Of a DNA stretch of 64,000 bases, positions 1 to 11,240 are shown one piece after another. Source of the DNA: Posidonia oceanica (taxonomy: Eukaryota > Streptophyta > Magnoliopsida > Alismatales > Posidoniaceae). Location of the stretch: the NCBI GenBank assembly GCA_037176725.1, contig JAZBRS010000020.1, positions 53,038,001 to 53,102,000 of the forward strand. The letters are read 5' to 3'. Every line of letters begins with the position of its first letter. The stretch's first letter is position 1. Both the position numbers and the translations under genes were made by a program. The notes beneath the pieces were generated by a model. That model was not told the DNA's origin. It worked only from the letters and a program-made list of their open reading frames with translations, and did not search any database.

Positions 1-2455
1 GGACTTCGTCCGTCGAGAGGCGGAGGGTGGCACGAGGGATCCCCTGAGCTTCTAGTGAGACCATATCCCTCGGGACGAGGTACAGGCATCGGGATTGCGT
101 AGGGACGCGTCTCGATGGGAGTATGCCACTGCCACGCTAGCTTCGAGGGGGTAGGTAGCCATTTTTCTATTTTTTCCTTTTATTTTACTTGATTATTCAG
201 CCTGACTGACAATTTCTTTTCTTTTGTAGAGTCTGGCACCTACTGTGACCCGCTGTTACTGGGGACAGGTCCGTCGGTCCTATGCCTTGCTGGCTCCCAT
301 CCAACAGGAGCATCTGGATCAGATGGGGTTCCGACATTTCCTGTCGATCTCGGACTTTCCTCTACGTCCGATGTTCCTAGAGGCCGTCGCGGAGCGGTGG
401 AACTTCCGCACCAGCTCGATCGTCATGAGGGCGGCCGAGTTTGTCCTTTCTTTCGAGGACATGGTGCAGTTGATCGGTCTGTAGGTGACGGGTCGATCGG
501 TGATGGGACTGGTGCATTCGGACTACCCGGTCTTGGTGCGGGAGCTCGTCGGTCGACAGTTGGCCATGAGCGGGCACCAGCTCGTGGTTATCACCTCCGC
601 AGTTCGCTGGGTTAGTGACTTGGCAGAGATAGTGGTTGGACCGGGCGTGGAGGCTGACCAGTAGCTGTGGGCCTTTTTGCTGGTGTTGCTTGGGGAGGTA
701 CTCTTCTCGCACACCTCCTCGAAGCTGTCCGTTGTGTTTCTTCCTCTCCTGGCAGACTTGTAGTGAATGGGAGAGTATGCTTGGGGTGCGGCTAGCTTGG
801 CGCACCTGTACTCCACACTTTTTTGCTCCATAGACGGCAGTTCTCGCCAGCTAAGTGCAAATTTGCCATTTCTACGGGTAAAAATTGCACGTTTAAAATT
901 GTGACTTTTCAGAAATGTGATATGCCACTAAATGCTTCTCGTTTTTCATGCAGATGTGGGCGTGGGACCACTTTGCTTTCCTACGACCTGCCCCTCCTCC
1001 AGTTCCTCCGACCGGCGTTCCCTTTCCTCGGGGACTGTTTTGGGCCGATGCTGAGTAGGCCCTTGAGCCAACGGACGACAACCGCTATGTCGGTCGTCTG
1101 CTATTTGAGATGCTGGTCCCGGCACGGGTAATCCACCTTCCTTTGACTTTTCAGCTTCTGTTCATTTATTTACTTATTTTGCTTGCTGACATGTATTACT
1201 TCTTGCAGGTAGTCTGGTGTTCGTATGCTGAGGGAGAGCATGCGGACATTCTCGAGATTGTCCGTGACCGGGCCATTTTTGACCGTGACGTTTGGATCCA
1301 CTGCTGGAACCATTGCCATTTCTAGCAGATTGGTAGGGCACTACTATAGCTAGGGCACCGGCAAATCCAACCTCGACCGCCTCCTCATAAGGTTTTGTGA
1401 GAGACACGTAGTGGGGGCAGCCGTTCTTGCTGTTGGGTGGACGTCTACGGTCCCCAACTCTTGGACTGGGCTCACTGTGGTTCTCCCTCCCCGACAGACG
1501 TGACAGAGGAGGACGAGGTGGCATGGGCCGCGTGGATGGACATAGAGTTCTCTTCTTTGATGGTTTTCCACCGGACCCACTTCCTAGGGCACGGGAACCT
1601 TCCTTTGGGGGACACTGATCCTGAGGAGGCCGTAATGTCTCAAGCGGCCCTGCTGGGGGAGGCTCAATCTTACTGAGCCCAACTGGAGATAGCGGTGAGC
1701 TTTTGAATTTCATTTTGTAAACTGTTAATCCAATTTTGCTAACTTGCTTTCTTTCTTTTGCAGCTCAAGGCGGCAGATGAGCAGGCTCAGTGGGAGCACA
1801 GCCTGACTCAACAGCTCTCCGCTTTGATCGGAGAGATCGAGCGCTTGCATGCTTCCGCCTCTCAGGTATCTTCATATTTCTTATAGCTTTCATAGTCTGA
1901 TTATGAACTATAGTTGACTGTATTTTCTTTCTTTGCAGCCCTCAACTAGCACCGCCCCTCCTCTGGACCATTCAGACCAATCAAATGTCTTTATTATTTT
2001 TCCTTTATGCTTTTAGCTAAATTCCTCTTGATTCTGACATTACTGCTTGTATGTTGCTTATCTGGAGAGTGAGTTGAAGGAGCAGGCTAGCAACTTCATC
2101 ACTGCTAGATCTATTGGAGAAGCTGGAGGGGACTATTGTTGCTTGAGATGCTTAGATCCGAGAGTTGGAGTAGCAGGTTGCCGACAGGGACGCTGAGATT
2201 GCCCAGACTCAGGCGGTATGATTTGATTCAGTGCTCTTTTATTTCTATGTCCTTGCTTTTGTTTGATATTTTGATTGTTTCCTTCCTCAGAGTTGGCAAG
2301 GCATGAATGTGTTCGCCTCTCAGCTTCAGGCAGAGCTAGGGCACTACCGGATGTATGCCTACGAGTCTAGTGCCAGGTTGGGGGAGACCGTTCCTCCTGC
2401 ACCGAGCCACCAGTTGGGTAGTGTAGCTATCCCGTCTCGAAAATCCCGAGACCGG
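1..2455 (+). pseudogene. Plant mobile domain (PMD) pseudogene, multi-exon, 5' truncated by the window edge
   Basis: This is a diverged copy of the minus-strand gene at 52346-55579, here on the plus strand. Exon-intron structure is visible by comparison: exon 1 ends near 150 at a GTAGGT donor, exon 2 starts near 231 after TTTGTAG, exon 3 starts at 954 after TGCAG, exon 4 at 1209, exon 5 at 1764, exon 6 at 1939, and a last exon near 2291. Exon 2 encodes the PMD core (FLSISDFPLRPMFLEAV, then a segment ending in LIGL); exon 3 begins with the PMD hallmark MWAWDHF. The later exons are short and coiled-coil-like. In-frame stops include TAG at 482 and 662 and TAG-TGA near 762; at 662 the sister copy has CAG. 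PMD proteins occur both as host silencing factors (MAIN/MAIL) and inside transposons. The antisense setting of the sister copy suggests a retrotransposon passenger. It ends where the minus-strand LTR begins at 2456. Confidence 0.75.
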
Positions 2456-2929
2456 TGAGGGGCCCAAGAGAGAGAGGTCACTATAAGTGCGACGCGAAGA
2501 GAGAAAATAAAGATAAAGCAAATACGGAGTCGCCACCTAGTCTATTAAGTCGGGAGACGAGGAAAACCGAGGAAATACATGAAAACATGCAAATGGATGC
2601 AATGCTATGCAAAATGAATGACTCGTGCCAAGGACAAGGGCAAGATGGTCAATGCGGGCCAGAGAAAGGGTAAGAACTCCTGTTACGTGCGGGGAAGGTT
2701 TTAGGCACCCCCGACATGCCCGGAATCGGTCTTTCTAGGCTAAACTTGCTTGCATGTGTAGGATGTCGATGATGCTTGCCTTAAATGCGTGCCCGAGGGG
2801 CGAAGAATGCTATGCCATGCTATGAATGCTAAAATGCATGCCTAAATGCCTAAATGTCATGTATGCTGTGATTACATGCCCAAGTGTATACTCTAAGTGC
2901 TGAAATGCGTGATAAAAAAGTAAACGTGT

Positions 2930-4800
2930 AGCCTATGTGCTCAGCTGCATTGCCAGTGTTTCGAACAGGGCGAGCCTTGGTTCGTAAGAACTCCAGACAG
3001 TAAACATCACTGCCCTAATGCAAATGCAGGAGATAAAACAAAACGTCAAGCAAAAACCACACAATGCAAGTATGCAACAAGTAAAGGGGAAACAAAGCAA
3101 GGGTGGAAAACAGGCGATGTAAGTAAGAAACAAAACATCGATTAAAGCCACACAATGCAAGTACACAACAAGCAAAGAGGAAAGAAAACAGGAGCGGAAA
3201 GCCACGTAAAACCACACAATGCAAGTGTGAAACAAGCAAAGGGGAAAGAAAACAAAGGGCGGAAAATCCTAATCTACATGCATGAGAAAACAGGGTGCGA
3301 AAACAAGGCATGCAGTGCAAGTGACAAGCAGTAAATGATATGCAGTGATTCAGATGGACTTATCTTGAAGATCTGAGGCCTGATCAGAAATAACTTTGGT
3401 TAGAATGAAGGATCATCCAACTAGGAAGACCTGGATGGTTGGATCGTGAAGATCCAACGATTCGATCAAAAGTTATTCAGGTTTCAAGTCAGATGGCTCA
3501 AGGGCCAGAAAAAATGGTTTAAATGGGGGTCTAAGCGCAAAATACCCCTAATGTGTGCAATGCAGGGTGTCCTACATGCAATGAGGCTAAGAGTGCTCAA
3601 AAGTATGCAAGGATGCTATATGCAATGGCATGAAGATGCTATGCATGCAAGAATGTAAAAGGTAGGGACCTAAATGTAATTAAAACAAACTACAGGGGCC
3701 TATGTGCAATGACATGGCAAAATACAAGACAATCAGGGCAAATGTATGCTAAACATTAATGCAACAATGTAGGGGCCGGTAGGGGGTAAATGCAACATTA
3801 ATTAGAAGGTATGTAGGCAACCATGCAAGAAATGGACCTATATGCAATTTTAAAAACATGTTGGACCTAAATGCAAAGCAAAAGAAATATGCAAGCACAT
3901 CACTGCTTAATTTTTGGACTAACATGCAATTAGACCTAACTGTTGGGTTTTAAATGCAAAATAGGATGCAAACATGAAGAAAGCAAACATAAGGACCTAT
4001 ATGCAATTTTGAAAACATGTAGGGTTTAAAAAAAAAGAGGCTGACATGCAATTTTGAAAACTGTGGGACATTATTACAATGCAGTATGGTTGAAAATGCA
4101 ACTTAAATAATGTTTTGAATGCAAGTAGGACTTAACTGCAAATAAACATGATCACAGGACTTTTTAGTAATGTAATATAGTTTAAAACATGCAATTAAAT
4201 GGCTTCTGTAGGCATGCTGGACTTAAAGGCAATTAAACTAAAGTCTTGGACTAAAATGCAATGCAATATGGTTTGAAAAATGCAGTTAAATGACTACTGA
4301 AACTGATACAGGACTTAAGTGCAAATAAACTAAGGTGCTGGACTAAACTGCAATGCAATATAGTTTAAAAACGACCTTTAAATGAATGGATGTATGCTCA
4401 GAGGACTAAAATACAATTTAAACAACTTACTAGATTTAAATGCAATGAAATAAGATAAAAAATGTGATTTAAATGAATGGTTTAAAACAAACAGGACTGA
4501 AATGCAATTAAAATAAGTTTTTGGGCTTTCCTATAATGCAATATGATTTTAAAAAAAATTAAATGAATGGATGAATGCATTTAGGATTGAAATGTAATTA
4601 AAACAACTTACTGGATTTAAATGCAATGAAATAAGATAAAAAATGACATTTAAATGCTGTGATTGATTCAGGACTTGAATGTAAATAAAATAAAATGTTG
4701 AACTTAAATGTAATGCAATAAAGTTAAAAATCAAACTTAAATGAAATTCAAACGAAACCAGTACCTAAATGAAAACATAAAAACTTGCTGGACTAAATTT
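2930..4800 (-). repeat. Degenerate tandem repeats inside the Y LTR
   Basis: 2930-3330 holds decayed copies of a unit rich in CACAATGCAAG and AACAAGCAAAGGGG. It corresponds to the 40-bp minisatellite of the X LTR (10720-11240) and the 30-bp one of LTR Z. 3650-4800 holds loosely repeated phrases of the type GGACTTAAATGCAAT, matching X 10180-10680 on the other strand. No coding sense is evident. Confidence 0.6.
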
Positions 4801-5129
4801 CAATGTCAAACGAAATTTATATTAAAACTTTAAGAACCCTAATGCTACAGTGAACTGCAGGCGGAGGCGACGAATTCGGCATTGCAGCGGTGGTGCAGGT
4901 GCGAGACGGGGCACCGGCGGCGTGCGGCTGGCCCAGGTGACGTCCGGTGAAGGTCTGGGTGCTGTCCAGTGGGGCGGCGGATGATCTGGAGCGGCGAAAC
5001 TGATCTGCAGACAGTGGCCGACGCCAGGGAAGAAAGGATGTCCGATGAGGTGGGAAATGGTGCACAGGGCACGGAACACGCCGGAGGAGGGTTGAGAAGC
5101 AAGAGGGGAGTAAGGCAGAGCTAGGGGAG

Positions 5130-5145
5130 GAGTCGGTTACCTGTG
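5130..5145 (-). promoter_or_regulatory. Putative splice donor in the Y LTR leader exon
   Basis: On the minus strand CACAG is followed by GTAACC at 5140. It sits after a C-rich, weakly coding-like segment (4817-5287 on the minus strand), in the position of the X LTR donor AACAG-GTAAGC at 9571. Function is inferred from the parallel position in several LTRs. Confidence 0.4.
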
Positions 5146-5329
5146 TGGGTGCTTGGAATGGGCCACCGACCTTAGGTGGGTTCGGCAGTGGTCCAGCGAA
5201 GTGGTGAGGCATCTGGAGGCAATGGCGGCGCGCAAGATGCGTTCGGTCGAGTTCGTGGAGGTCCGGCGAAGCTCTGGGAAGTATCAACCCTCCCCTTTCA
5301 CGCTCAAATCTCTCTTTTTAAAAAAGTGG

Positions 5330-6240
5330 GTCTCTCTCTCTCTCTCTCTTTCTATCTGTAGCTCTCTGGGCTCTCACGGTGGCTTCGTGGAGGGTTCTTA
5401 GAGGTGGAGAACAATGGAGGAATTGTCGTGGACGCAAGGGAGAGGAGTAGGTAGGAAGAAGAAGGAGGCAGTCGGCTAGAGGAGAATTATTCTTTTTCTC
5501 TCTCCTAGGTTATTCTTTTCTTCCTTTCTTTGGTTTTGCAGTTGCTGTTGGGTTTCTTCTCCTCTTGGGTTGCTCCTGTGTGTCGTGAGGAAGGAGAAGA
5601 GAGTGAGGAAGGTCTGTGAAGAAGATGGGTTGGCTGCTGCGTGCTATCTGTGTTTTTTTGGGTTGTCTCTCCTCCTTCTTGCAGTTGTTGTTGTTGTTCT
5701 TTTCTATCGTTTTTCTTCCACAGGAGGTGGTGGTAGTGGGGTGAAGGAGTTGGTCCATTTTAGTGTGGGTGATCCTCCTCCTCTTTGCAGTTGTTGTGGT
5801 TGTTTTTGTGGATGATGGGTGCAGTTCCTATCCATGGGGGGCAGTGGCAGTTGGAGGTAGAAGGAGAAGAGAAGGAGTCGTAGGAAGGAGGGAAAATCGT
5901 GGGTATGAGGAAAAATAGAAGAAAAGGAGAGGAACAAGAGAAGAAAAATAAAGAAAAAAAAGAAGAGAGGAAGGAGGGAGTGTGGGCTGCACGTGGAGAA
6001 ATAAGAAAGAAATGAAAAGAAAGAAAAAGAGAGGAGGGGGAGGAAGGTGAGGAGGAAGAGAAAGAAGTAGAAAAAGAAAATAAAAGCAAATAAAATAAAA
6101 TAAAATAAAAAAGAAAAGAGGTGAGGAGGAGGGTGTTGTTGGAGTGTAGAAAAGAAAAAGAAGAAATGAAAGAAAGATAGGAAGAAAGAGAAAAAGAAAG
6201 ATGATGGAGAAAAAGTGAAAAAGATGATGAAATGGGCTTA
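5330..6240 (-). repeat. Purine-rich promoter zone of the Y LTR (CT/GA microsatellites)
   Basis: A (CT)n run lies at about 5334-5352, followed by long GA-rich stretches (5870-6240) that read as CT-rich on the LTR sense strand. This matches the CTTT-rich block upstream of the TATA box in the X LTR. Open frames here are low-complexity Ser/Phe artefacts. Confidence 0.6.
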
Positions 6241-6487
6241 GGTTTAAATTCTAGGCTTTTGGTTGTGAAAATCGTTGTGGGTTTGACCTAGGGTTTTGAT
6301 GGGGATTGATCTAGGGTTTTGTGGGCTTATGTGAATGTGATCCTAGGGTTTCTAGGTTGGGATTTCTAGGGTTTTGTGAGGGATCTTTGGATGTGTAGGT
6401 TTAACCTAGGGTTTGTGTAGGTTTTCTAGGTCATATTCCACCAGAGAGAGAGCCATTAAACAGGGGTCAAAAGTGGGGTGTCAACAG

Positions 6488-6503
6488 TTGCCCCTCCCTA
6501 AGC
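6488..6503 (-). promoter_or_regulatory. Polypurine tract of element Y
   Basis: On the minus strand this reads TTAGGGAGGGGCAAC, immediately before the TGTTGAC LTR start. It matches the X tract at 20368-20382. It would prime plus-strand cDNA synthesis. Confidence 0.75.
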
Positions 6504-6874
6504 GAGGTCGAGGGAACCAAGGCCGCTACTCAGGATTGACAAGACACCCCACCTGACGCTGGTGAGAGCCAGATGTTGCTGTTGGCGTGAGTCACTTATT
6601 CGGCGGATGCATCGAAAATCGTGACTTGTTGCCGTAATGCATATGCAAATGTAGATGCAAATGCGGATGCAATGCTATGCAATGACATACAACGAAATGC
6701 AAAGAAAGGTGGTATGATATATAATGTGATGCAAAAAAGGAAATGCAATGCGATGCGAGGCGACAAGTTGGCAGCTAATCCAAACTCGCGCAAAAAGAAG
6801 GGGGCACCAGACAAGGCTAACGTGCTTGCCGTCCAGGCAGTCGGGGCTGCTGGCCTGAAAAGAAAGGATTGATA

Positions 6875-6960
6875 CCTTAAGGTAGTAGAAATATGCCCCT
6901 GGTATCGAGAAATGATACCCGGGGCAGCAGAAGCACTCCTGGCATCAAGAAAAGCTAGAC
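6875..6960. repeat. GGTATC hairpin cluster (Y 3'UTR, proximal)
   Basis: GCCCCTGGTATC is followed seven bases later by GATACCCGGGGC, giving 12-nt arms with one mismatch. A second GATACC copy lies just upstream at 6871. Similar hairpins occur at 7998-8075 in Y and at 17255-17345 and 18958-19150 in X, flanking the minisatellites. Confidence 0.6.
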
Positions 6961-7009
6961 GTTGTGAGGGGTGTCAACCGAACAGTTAGGGATGCTAGCC
7001 CGAAGGGAA

Positions 7010-7960
7010 AGGCTTGCCCTTGACTGAAGAAGCAAGCGGGTGGGACCTTAGCAGATCACGCGAAGCGGCAAGCTTGTCCTCACCTGAGGAAGCAAGCAGG
7101 CGAAACTCCGGTAGAGTCACGTGGAAAGAGAAGGCTTGTCCTTGCCTAAGGAAGCAAGCAGGCGGAACTCCGGCAGTGTCACACGAAAAGAGAAAGCTTG
7201 TCCTCGCCTAAGGAATCAAGTAGGCTTGTCCTCGCCCGAGGAAACAAGCAAGCAGGACTCCATCTGCTCGGAGTGGAGTCGCACAAAGGAAGGGCTTGTC
7301 CTCGCCCGAGGAAGCAAGCAAGCGGGACTCCATCTGCTCGGAGTGGAGTCGCACAAAGGAAGGGCTTGTCCTCACCTGAGGAAGCAAGCAGGCTTGTCCT
7401 CGCTTGATGAAGCAAGCAGGCTTGTCCTCGCCCGAGGAAGCAAGCAGGCGGGACTCCATCCGCTCGGAGTGGAGTCGCACAAAGGAAGGGCTTGTCCTCG
7501 CCTGAGGAAGTAAGTAGGCTTGTCCTCGCCTGAGGAAGCAAGCAAGCGAGACTCCATCCGCTCGGAGTGGAGTTGCACAAAGGAAGGGCTTGTACTCGCC
7601 TGAGGAAGCAAGCAAGCGGGACTCCATCCGCTCGGAGTGGAGTCGCACAAAGGAAGGGCTTGTCCTCGCCTAAGGAAGCAAGCAAGCTTGTCCTCGCTCG
7701 AGGAAGCAAGCAGGCGGGACTCCATCCACTCGGAGTGGAGTCGCACAAAGGAAGGGCTTGTCCTCGCCTGAGGAAGCAAGCAGGCTAGTCCTCACCCGAG
7801 GAAGCAAGCAAGCGGGACTCCATCCGCTCGGAGTGGAGTCGCACAAAGGAAGGGCTTGTCCTCGCCTAAGGAAGCAAGCAGGCTTGTCCTCGCCCGAGGA
7901 AGCAAGCAAGCAGGACTCCATCCACTCGGAGTGGAGTCACAGAAAGGAAGGGCTTATCGG
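7010..7960. repeat. Compound minisatellite in the Y 3'UTR (about 70-bp and 34-bp units)
   Basis: About a dozen copies of GGCTTGTCCTCGCCCGAGG plus AAGCAAGCA, alternating with a longer unit that adds GGACTCCATCCGCTCGGAG and TGGAGTCGCACAAAGG. Each long unit holds two foldbacks: CTTGTCCTCG with CGAGGAAGCAAG, and GACTCCA with TGGAGTC. Open frames across it on both strands are repeat artefacts. Tandem arrays just inside the 3' LTR are known in Tat/Ogre elements. Confidence 0.85.
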
Positions 7961-7997
7961 TAAGTACACAAACTTACTGACCCAAAAGAAGGAGGGC

Positions 7998-8075
7998 GAT
8001 ACCATAGGGCAGCAAAAAGGATGCCCATGGTATCTGGGATGATACCAGAGGACAGCCGAAGCACCCTTGGCATCG
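7998..8075. repeat. GGTATC hairpin cluster (Y 3'UTR, distal)
   Basis: GATACCATAGGGC pairs with GCCCATGGTATC, and that GGTATC also pairs with a following GATACCAGAGG. Same family as 6875-6960. Confidence 0.6.
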
Positions 8076-8096
8076 AAATGCGAAGGATGGACAAAA

Positions 8097-8101
8097 CTAT
8101 C
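8097..8101. other. Target-site duplication of element X, left copy (CTATC)
   Basis: CTATC immediately precedes the LTR start at 8102 and recurs at 31565-31569 right after the 3' LTR end. Five-base duplications are standard for Ty3/gypsy integrases. This fixes the ends of X. Confidence 0.85.
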
Positions 8102-8569
8102 TATTGATATCCCATTTTGATAGGCTGAATTGGTGGAATCTCTCTCTGGTGGCTTCTGAACCAAACACCTAAACTAAACCCAAAATCACACCTTGTTTTC
8201 AAAACCAAACTCCAAATCAAACCCCAAAAACAAACCTAGAACTACACCCATTTTCTAAACCAAAGCAACATCAAAACCCTCTCAAAACCCTAACCTGAAA
8301 ACTACACAAAAACCCTAGGAAAACCAATCCATTCTTCAACCTAGAAAACCATCCAAAAATCCTACAAACCTAGGTAAAAGAATCCTGAAGTCCAATCCAA
8401 ATCCTAAACCAAAAACCCATTTCAAACCTAAACCCTAAATCCTTCCAAACCCCTTCAAAAATCCCATTTAAAATCATAGAAAACCCTAGATTAAACCTTA
8501 GGTCAAATCCTAGAATTCCTAGGTCACACACTCACACAAAACCCCTCCAAATTCAGGTCATTATCCTTC

Positions 8570-8795
8570 CTATCTCTCCTCATTATCCTTTTCTCTCTCC
8601 TGATTATTCTTTTCTCTCTCCTCTTTATCCTTCTTCTCTTTCTCTCTTCTTTTCTTGCTCTCCAATGGGCCTACCCCGTTCTTGCTCCTCCCCACTTATT
8701 CTCCTTTCTTCCCTTTATTTTATTTTATCCCACGTTATTTGATCCTTTCTTTCTTTCTTTCCTTCTTTCTTTCTTTCTTTCTTTCTTTCTTTTCC
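8570..8795. repeat. CT-rich block and (CTTT)n microsatellite in the X 5' LTR
   Basis: CTCTCTCC and TTCTTTCT runs finish in a (CTTT)n tract at about 8743-8790. The 3' LTR equivalent is 20850-21105. It reads as GA repeats on the other strand and lies just upstream of the telobox array. Confidence 0.8.
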
Positions 8796-8802
8796 TTTTT
8801 CC

Positions 8803-9190
8803 ACACTAAACCCTAAACCCTAAACTCCAACCAAAACCAAATCCAAAACCATTAAACCCTAAACCCTAAACTCCAAGCAAAACCTAATCCAAAACCATTA
8901 AACCCTAAACCCTAAACTCCAACGAAAATCAAATCCAAAACCATTAAACCCTAATCCCGGTTAAACACAAAGCCCCACTAAACCCTAAACCCTAAAACCC
9001 TAAAACCCTAAACCCATCTCATCCAAACCCTAAACCAATATCCCATGCAAATCCTAAACCCTAAATCCCCAAAACCCTAAACCCATGCATTCAAATCGAA
9101 AGACCCAAATGCCATTCAAGAGAAAAAAACCAAAAAAGACCTAAACCCATGCATTAAAACCCAAACCCTAGTGCCATTCAAAAAAAGAAA
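8803..9190. repeat. Telobox array (AAACCCTAA) with three 46-bp units, X 5' LTR
   Basis: Dense AAACCCTAAACCCTAA motifs, first as three 46-bp units each ending in CAAAACCATT, then as irregular copies down to about 9180. Equivalent segments are 21116-21194 and 28477-28760 in the 3' LTR. Motif-identical to plant telomere repeat but interspersed and sited in a promoter, so not a telomere. Confidence 0.85.
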
Positions 9191-9272
9191 AAAAAACCAT
9201 TTAAAAACTAAATCCTAATCCCATTGCCTCCATCTCACCCTCATCCACTGGCCCTCATCGCCTCCCCACCGA

Positions 9273-9279
9273 TATAAAA
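9273..9279 (+). promoter_or_regulatory. TATA box of the X 5' LTR
   Basis: TATAAAA preceded by a C-rich stretch and followed by a purine-rich leader. It is conserved at 28832-28838 in the 3' LTR. It marks the likely U3/R region. Confidence 0.7.
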
Positions 9280-9565
9280 CCCTAGCAACCCTAGGAGAGA
9301 GGGGGGGGACAACCAAGAAAAAGAAAAAAACCTAGAGAAGAAAAACAGAGGAGAGAGAAAAAGGAAAAACCTAAAATGCCTACAACCGACAGCCCCCTCC
9401 TCCGGCTAGCTCTCCCTAGCCTTCGTCCATCGCCCACCACCCGCAGGAGCCACCCACGAGTTCACCAGCAAGGGCCATCACCGGCGAGAGCCACAGACAG
9501 AGAGAAGAAAAAACAAGAAAAACCACAGAAGTTCCACGAGGTCGTCCGACTACCCGGGCGTGTGA

Positions 9566-9576
9566 AACAGGTAAGC
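9566..9576 (+). promoter_or_regulatory. Putative splice donor in the X LTR leader exon
   Basis: AACAG followed by GTAAGC about 290 bases after the TATA box. The 3' LTR has AACAA-GTAAGC at 29154. If used, U5 and the primer site would be spliced out of the message. Confidence 0.45.
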
Positions 9577-9899
9577 AACTCTTCCCTTAGATCCGCCTTG
9601 CTCCATTCCCATATATTTTTTTTCGTGTTTCGTGCCTTGTGCCGCTGCCAGCATCTCGCCGGAGTTGGCTTCTTCCTCGGCGCTGCTCGCTGGTGCAACG
9701 CGCGTTGTGTGCGCCAGGCCGTCCCTGCCATGCCGCTCCGCTCCTCGTTGCGCCGCCTGGACGCCCCCCCGAGCTTTGCCAAACCGTGCCGGATCTCCCC
9801 AAGCGCCGCCCACGCAGCTCCACCGCCTCCTCCGCCGTTCCAGACCTTCTTCCCTGGCGACAGGCGGCCAGCTACTGTAGCCATTCGTTTTTTAATCAC

Positions 9900-10720
9900 C
9901 ATTAGTTAGGTTTTCAGTTATTTTGTTTTTAACTTATCAAGTTTACCATGCATTGCATTTAGTTCTTTTAAGTTATTTTTATTACATGTAGGTCCAGCTG
10001 TAGTTTAAGTTTTATTTAATTTCTGAATTAAACTTTATTACATTACGTTTATCTTCTGTTATTTACTTTTATTGCATCTTAGTCCTGCTGTAGTTCAAAA
10101 TATTTTAGTTTTTCTTTAGCTTTAGTCCTGTAACTTCTTTTCTTTACATCTAGGTCCTGTGGTTGATTAATGTCATTTAATTTCATCTTTTTAGCTTATT
10201 ACATTACTTTTTTCTCCTGTAGTTTATTTTATTTACACATCAGTCCTCTGTTTTGTTTGTCAAGTCATTTAAATTCAAGTTTACCTTACTGTATTGCATA
10301 TTTTATTCTGTATTTTATTTTTATTACATTTAAGTCCTTTGTTTTGTTGAAAATCATTTAATTTCATACTTTACCATATTACATTGCAATTTTTATCCTG
10401 TATTATGTTTTTTATTACTTTTCAGTCCTCTGCTTGTTAGACATATCATTTAAATTCATATTTTACCTTATTGCATTGCATAAAACACCATCATTTTATT
10501 TTATTTGCATCCAGATCCATTCACAGCATTCATTTTATTTCTATGCATTGCATTTGCCCCCCTGGTTTTTTTAAAATAATTGCATCTAAGCCCCTAGCTT
10601 TGCATCTGCATTGCATATGGGCCCCTAGGTTTGCATTTAATTGCATCTGGCACCCTACAGTCTCTCCTAATTACATTTAGGTCCTTCTTCTTGCATTTTC
10701 GCATGCATAACCCCTAATTA
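9900..10720. repeat. AT-rich phrase repeats in the X 5' LTR
   Basis: Loosely repeated phrases such as TTTAATTTCAT, ACATTTAAGTCCT and TTGCATTGCAT at irregular spacing, no coding sense. Mirrored at 29490-30300 in the 3' LTR and, inverted, in LTRs Y and Z. Confidence 0.6.
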
Positions 10721-11240
10721 GCTTGCATTTGCATTGTTTTGCATGCCCGCACCCTGTTTTGCTCACATTTGCATTGTTTTACGTGCTCGCATCCTGTTTT
10801 ACTTGCATTTGCATTGTTTTGTGTGCTCGCATCCAGTTTTGCTTGCATTTGCATTGTTCTGCGTGCCCGCATCCTGTTTTGCTCACATTTGCATTATTTT
10901 GCGTGCTCGCATCCTGTTTTGCTTGCATTTGCATTGTTTTGCGTGCCCACACCCCATTTTGCTCACATTTGCATTATTTTGCGTGCTCGCATCCTGTTTT
11001 GCTTGCATTTGCATCGCTTTGCGTGCCTGCACCTTGTTTTGCTCACATTTGCATTGTTTTGCGTGCTCGCATCCTATTTTGCTTGCATTTGCGTCGTTTT
11101 GCGTGCCCGCACCTCGTTTTGCTTGCATTTGCATCGTTTTGCCTGTCCACATCCTATTTTACTTCCATTTGCATCGTTTTACGTACCCACTTTTGTTTTC
11201 CTTCGCTTTTACACCGTTTTGCGTATTTGCTCCTATTTTC
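10720..11240. repeat. 40-bp minisatellite in the X 5' LTR
   Basis: About 13 copies of a 40-bp unit beginning CATTTGCATTGTTTTGCGTG and continuing with CCCGCACCCTGTTTTGCTCA. Two variants alternate, giving an 80-bp higher-order period. The 3' LTR copy is 30310-30760. Cys-rich open frames of about 190-214 codons across it are artefacts. Confidence 0.85.

Larger units (their letters stand above)
2456..6486 (-). mobile_element. 3' LTR of element Y (X/Y family, minus orientation)
   Basis: Read on the minus strand, this LTR starts at 6486 with TGTTGACACCCC, directly after a polypurine tract, and ends near 2456 with CA. The order of landmarks matches the X LTR: terminal TGTTGACACC, a CT/GA-rich promoter zone, a short exon with a splice donor, runs of degenerate ATGCAATTT-type repeats, then a conserved terminal block containing the complement of GTGGCGACTC and the AGACTAGGTGG motif. 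Length is about 4.0 kb, against 3.87 kb for X. The exact inner boundary at 2456 is inferred from TG..CA and from where similarity to the PMD gene stops. It has diverged substantially from the X LTR, so it is a relative rather than the same insertion. Confidence 0.8.
6487..8101 (-). mobile_element. 3' internal end of element Y, cut by insertion of X
   Basis: Read on the minus strand this segment parallels the last part of X (about 17200-20382). Shared features include the tract before the LTR, the complement of the GTGACTCACG block, a zone of ATGCAAATGC phrases, blocks similar to the X 3'UTR, a minisatellite, and GGTATC hairpins. It stops at 8101 exactly where the X 5' LTR begins and resumes at 31565, so X interrupts it. 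No coding region is recognised. Confidence 0.75.

Noticed and set aside
7179..7921. Repeated 'SPACLLPRARTSLL'-type ORFs
   Set aside because: Frames open on both strands across a minisatellite; no start context or homology.
8803..9190. AAACCCTAA arrays as a telomere or chromosome end
   Set aside because: Copies are interspersed, short, and repeated identically in both LTRs of X upstream of a TATA box.
9376..9909. 177-codon ORF in the X 5' LTR
   Set aside because: It runs over the splice donor, its ATG is missing in the 3' LTR copy, and composition is that of a C-rich leader.
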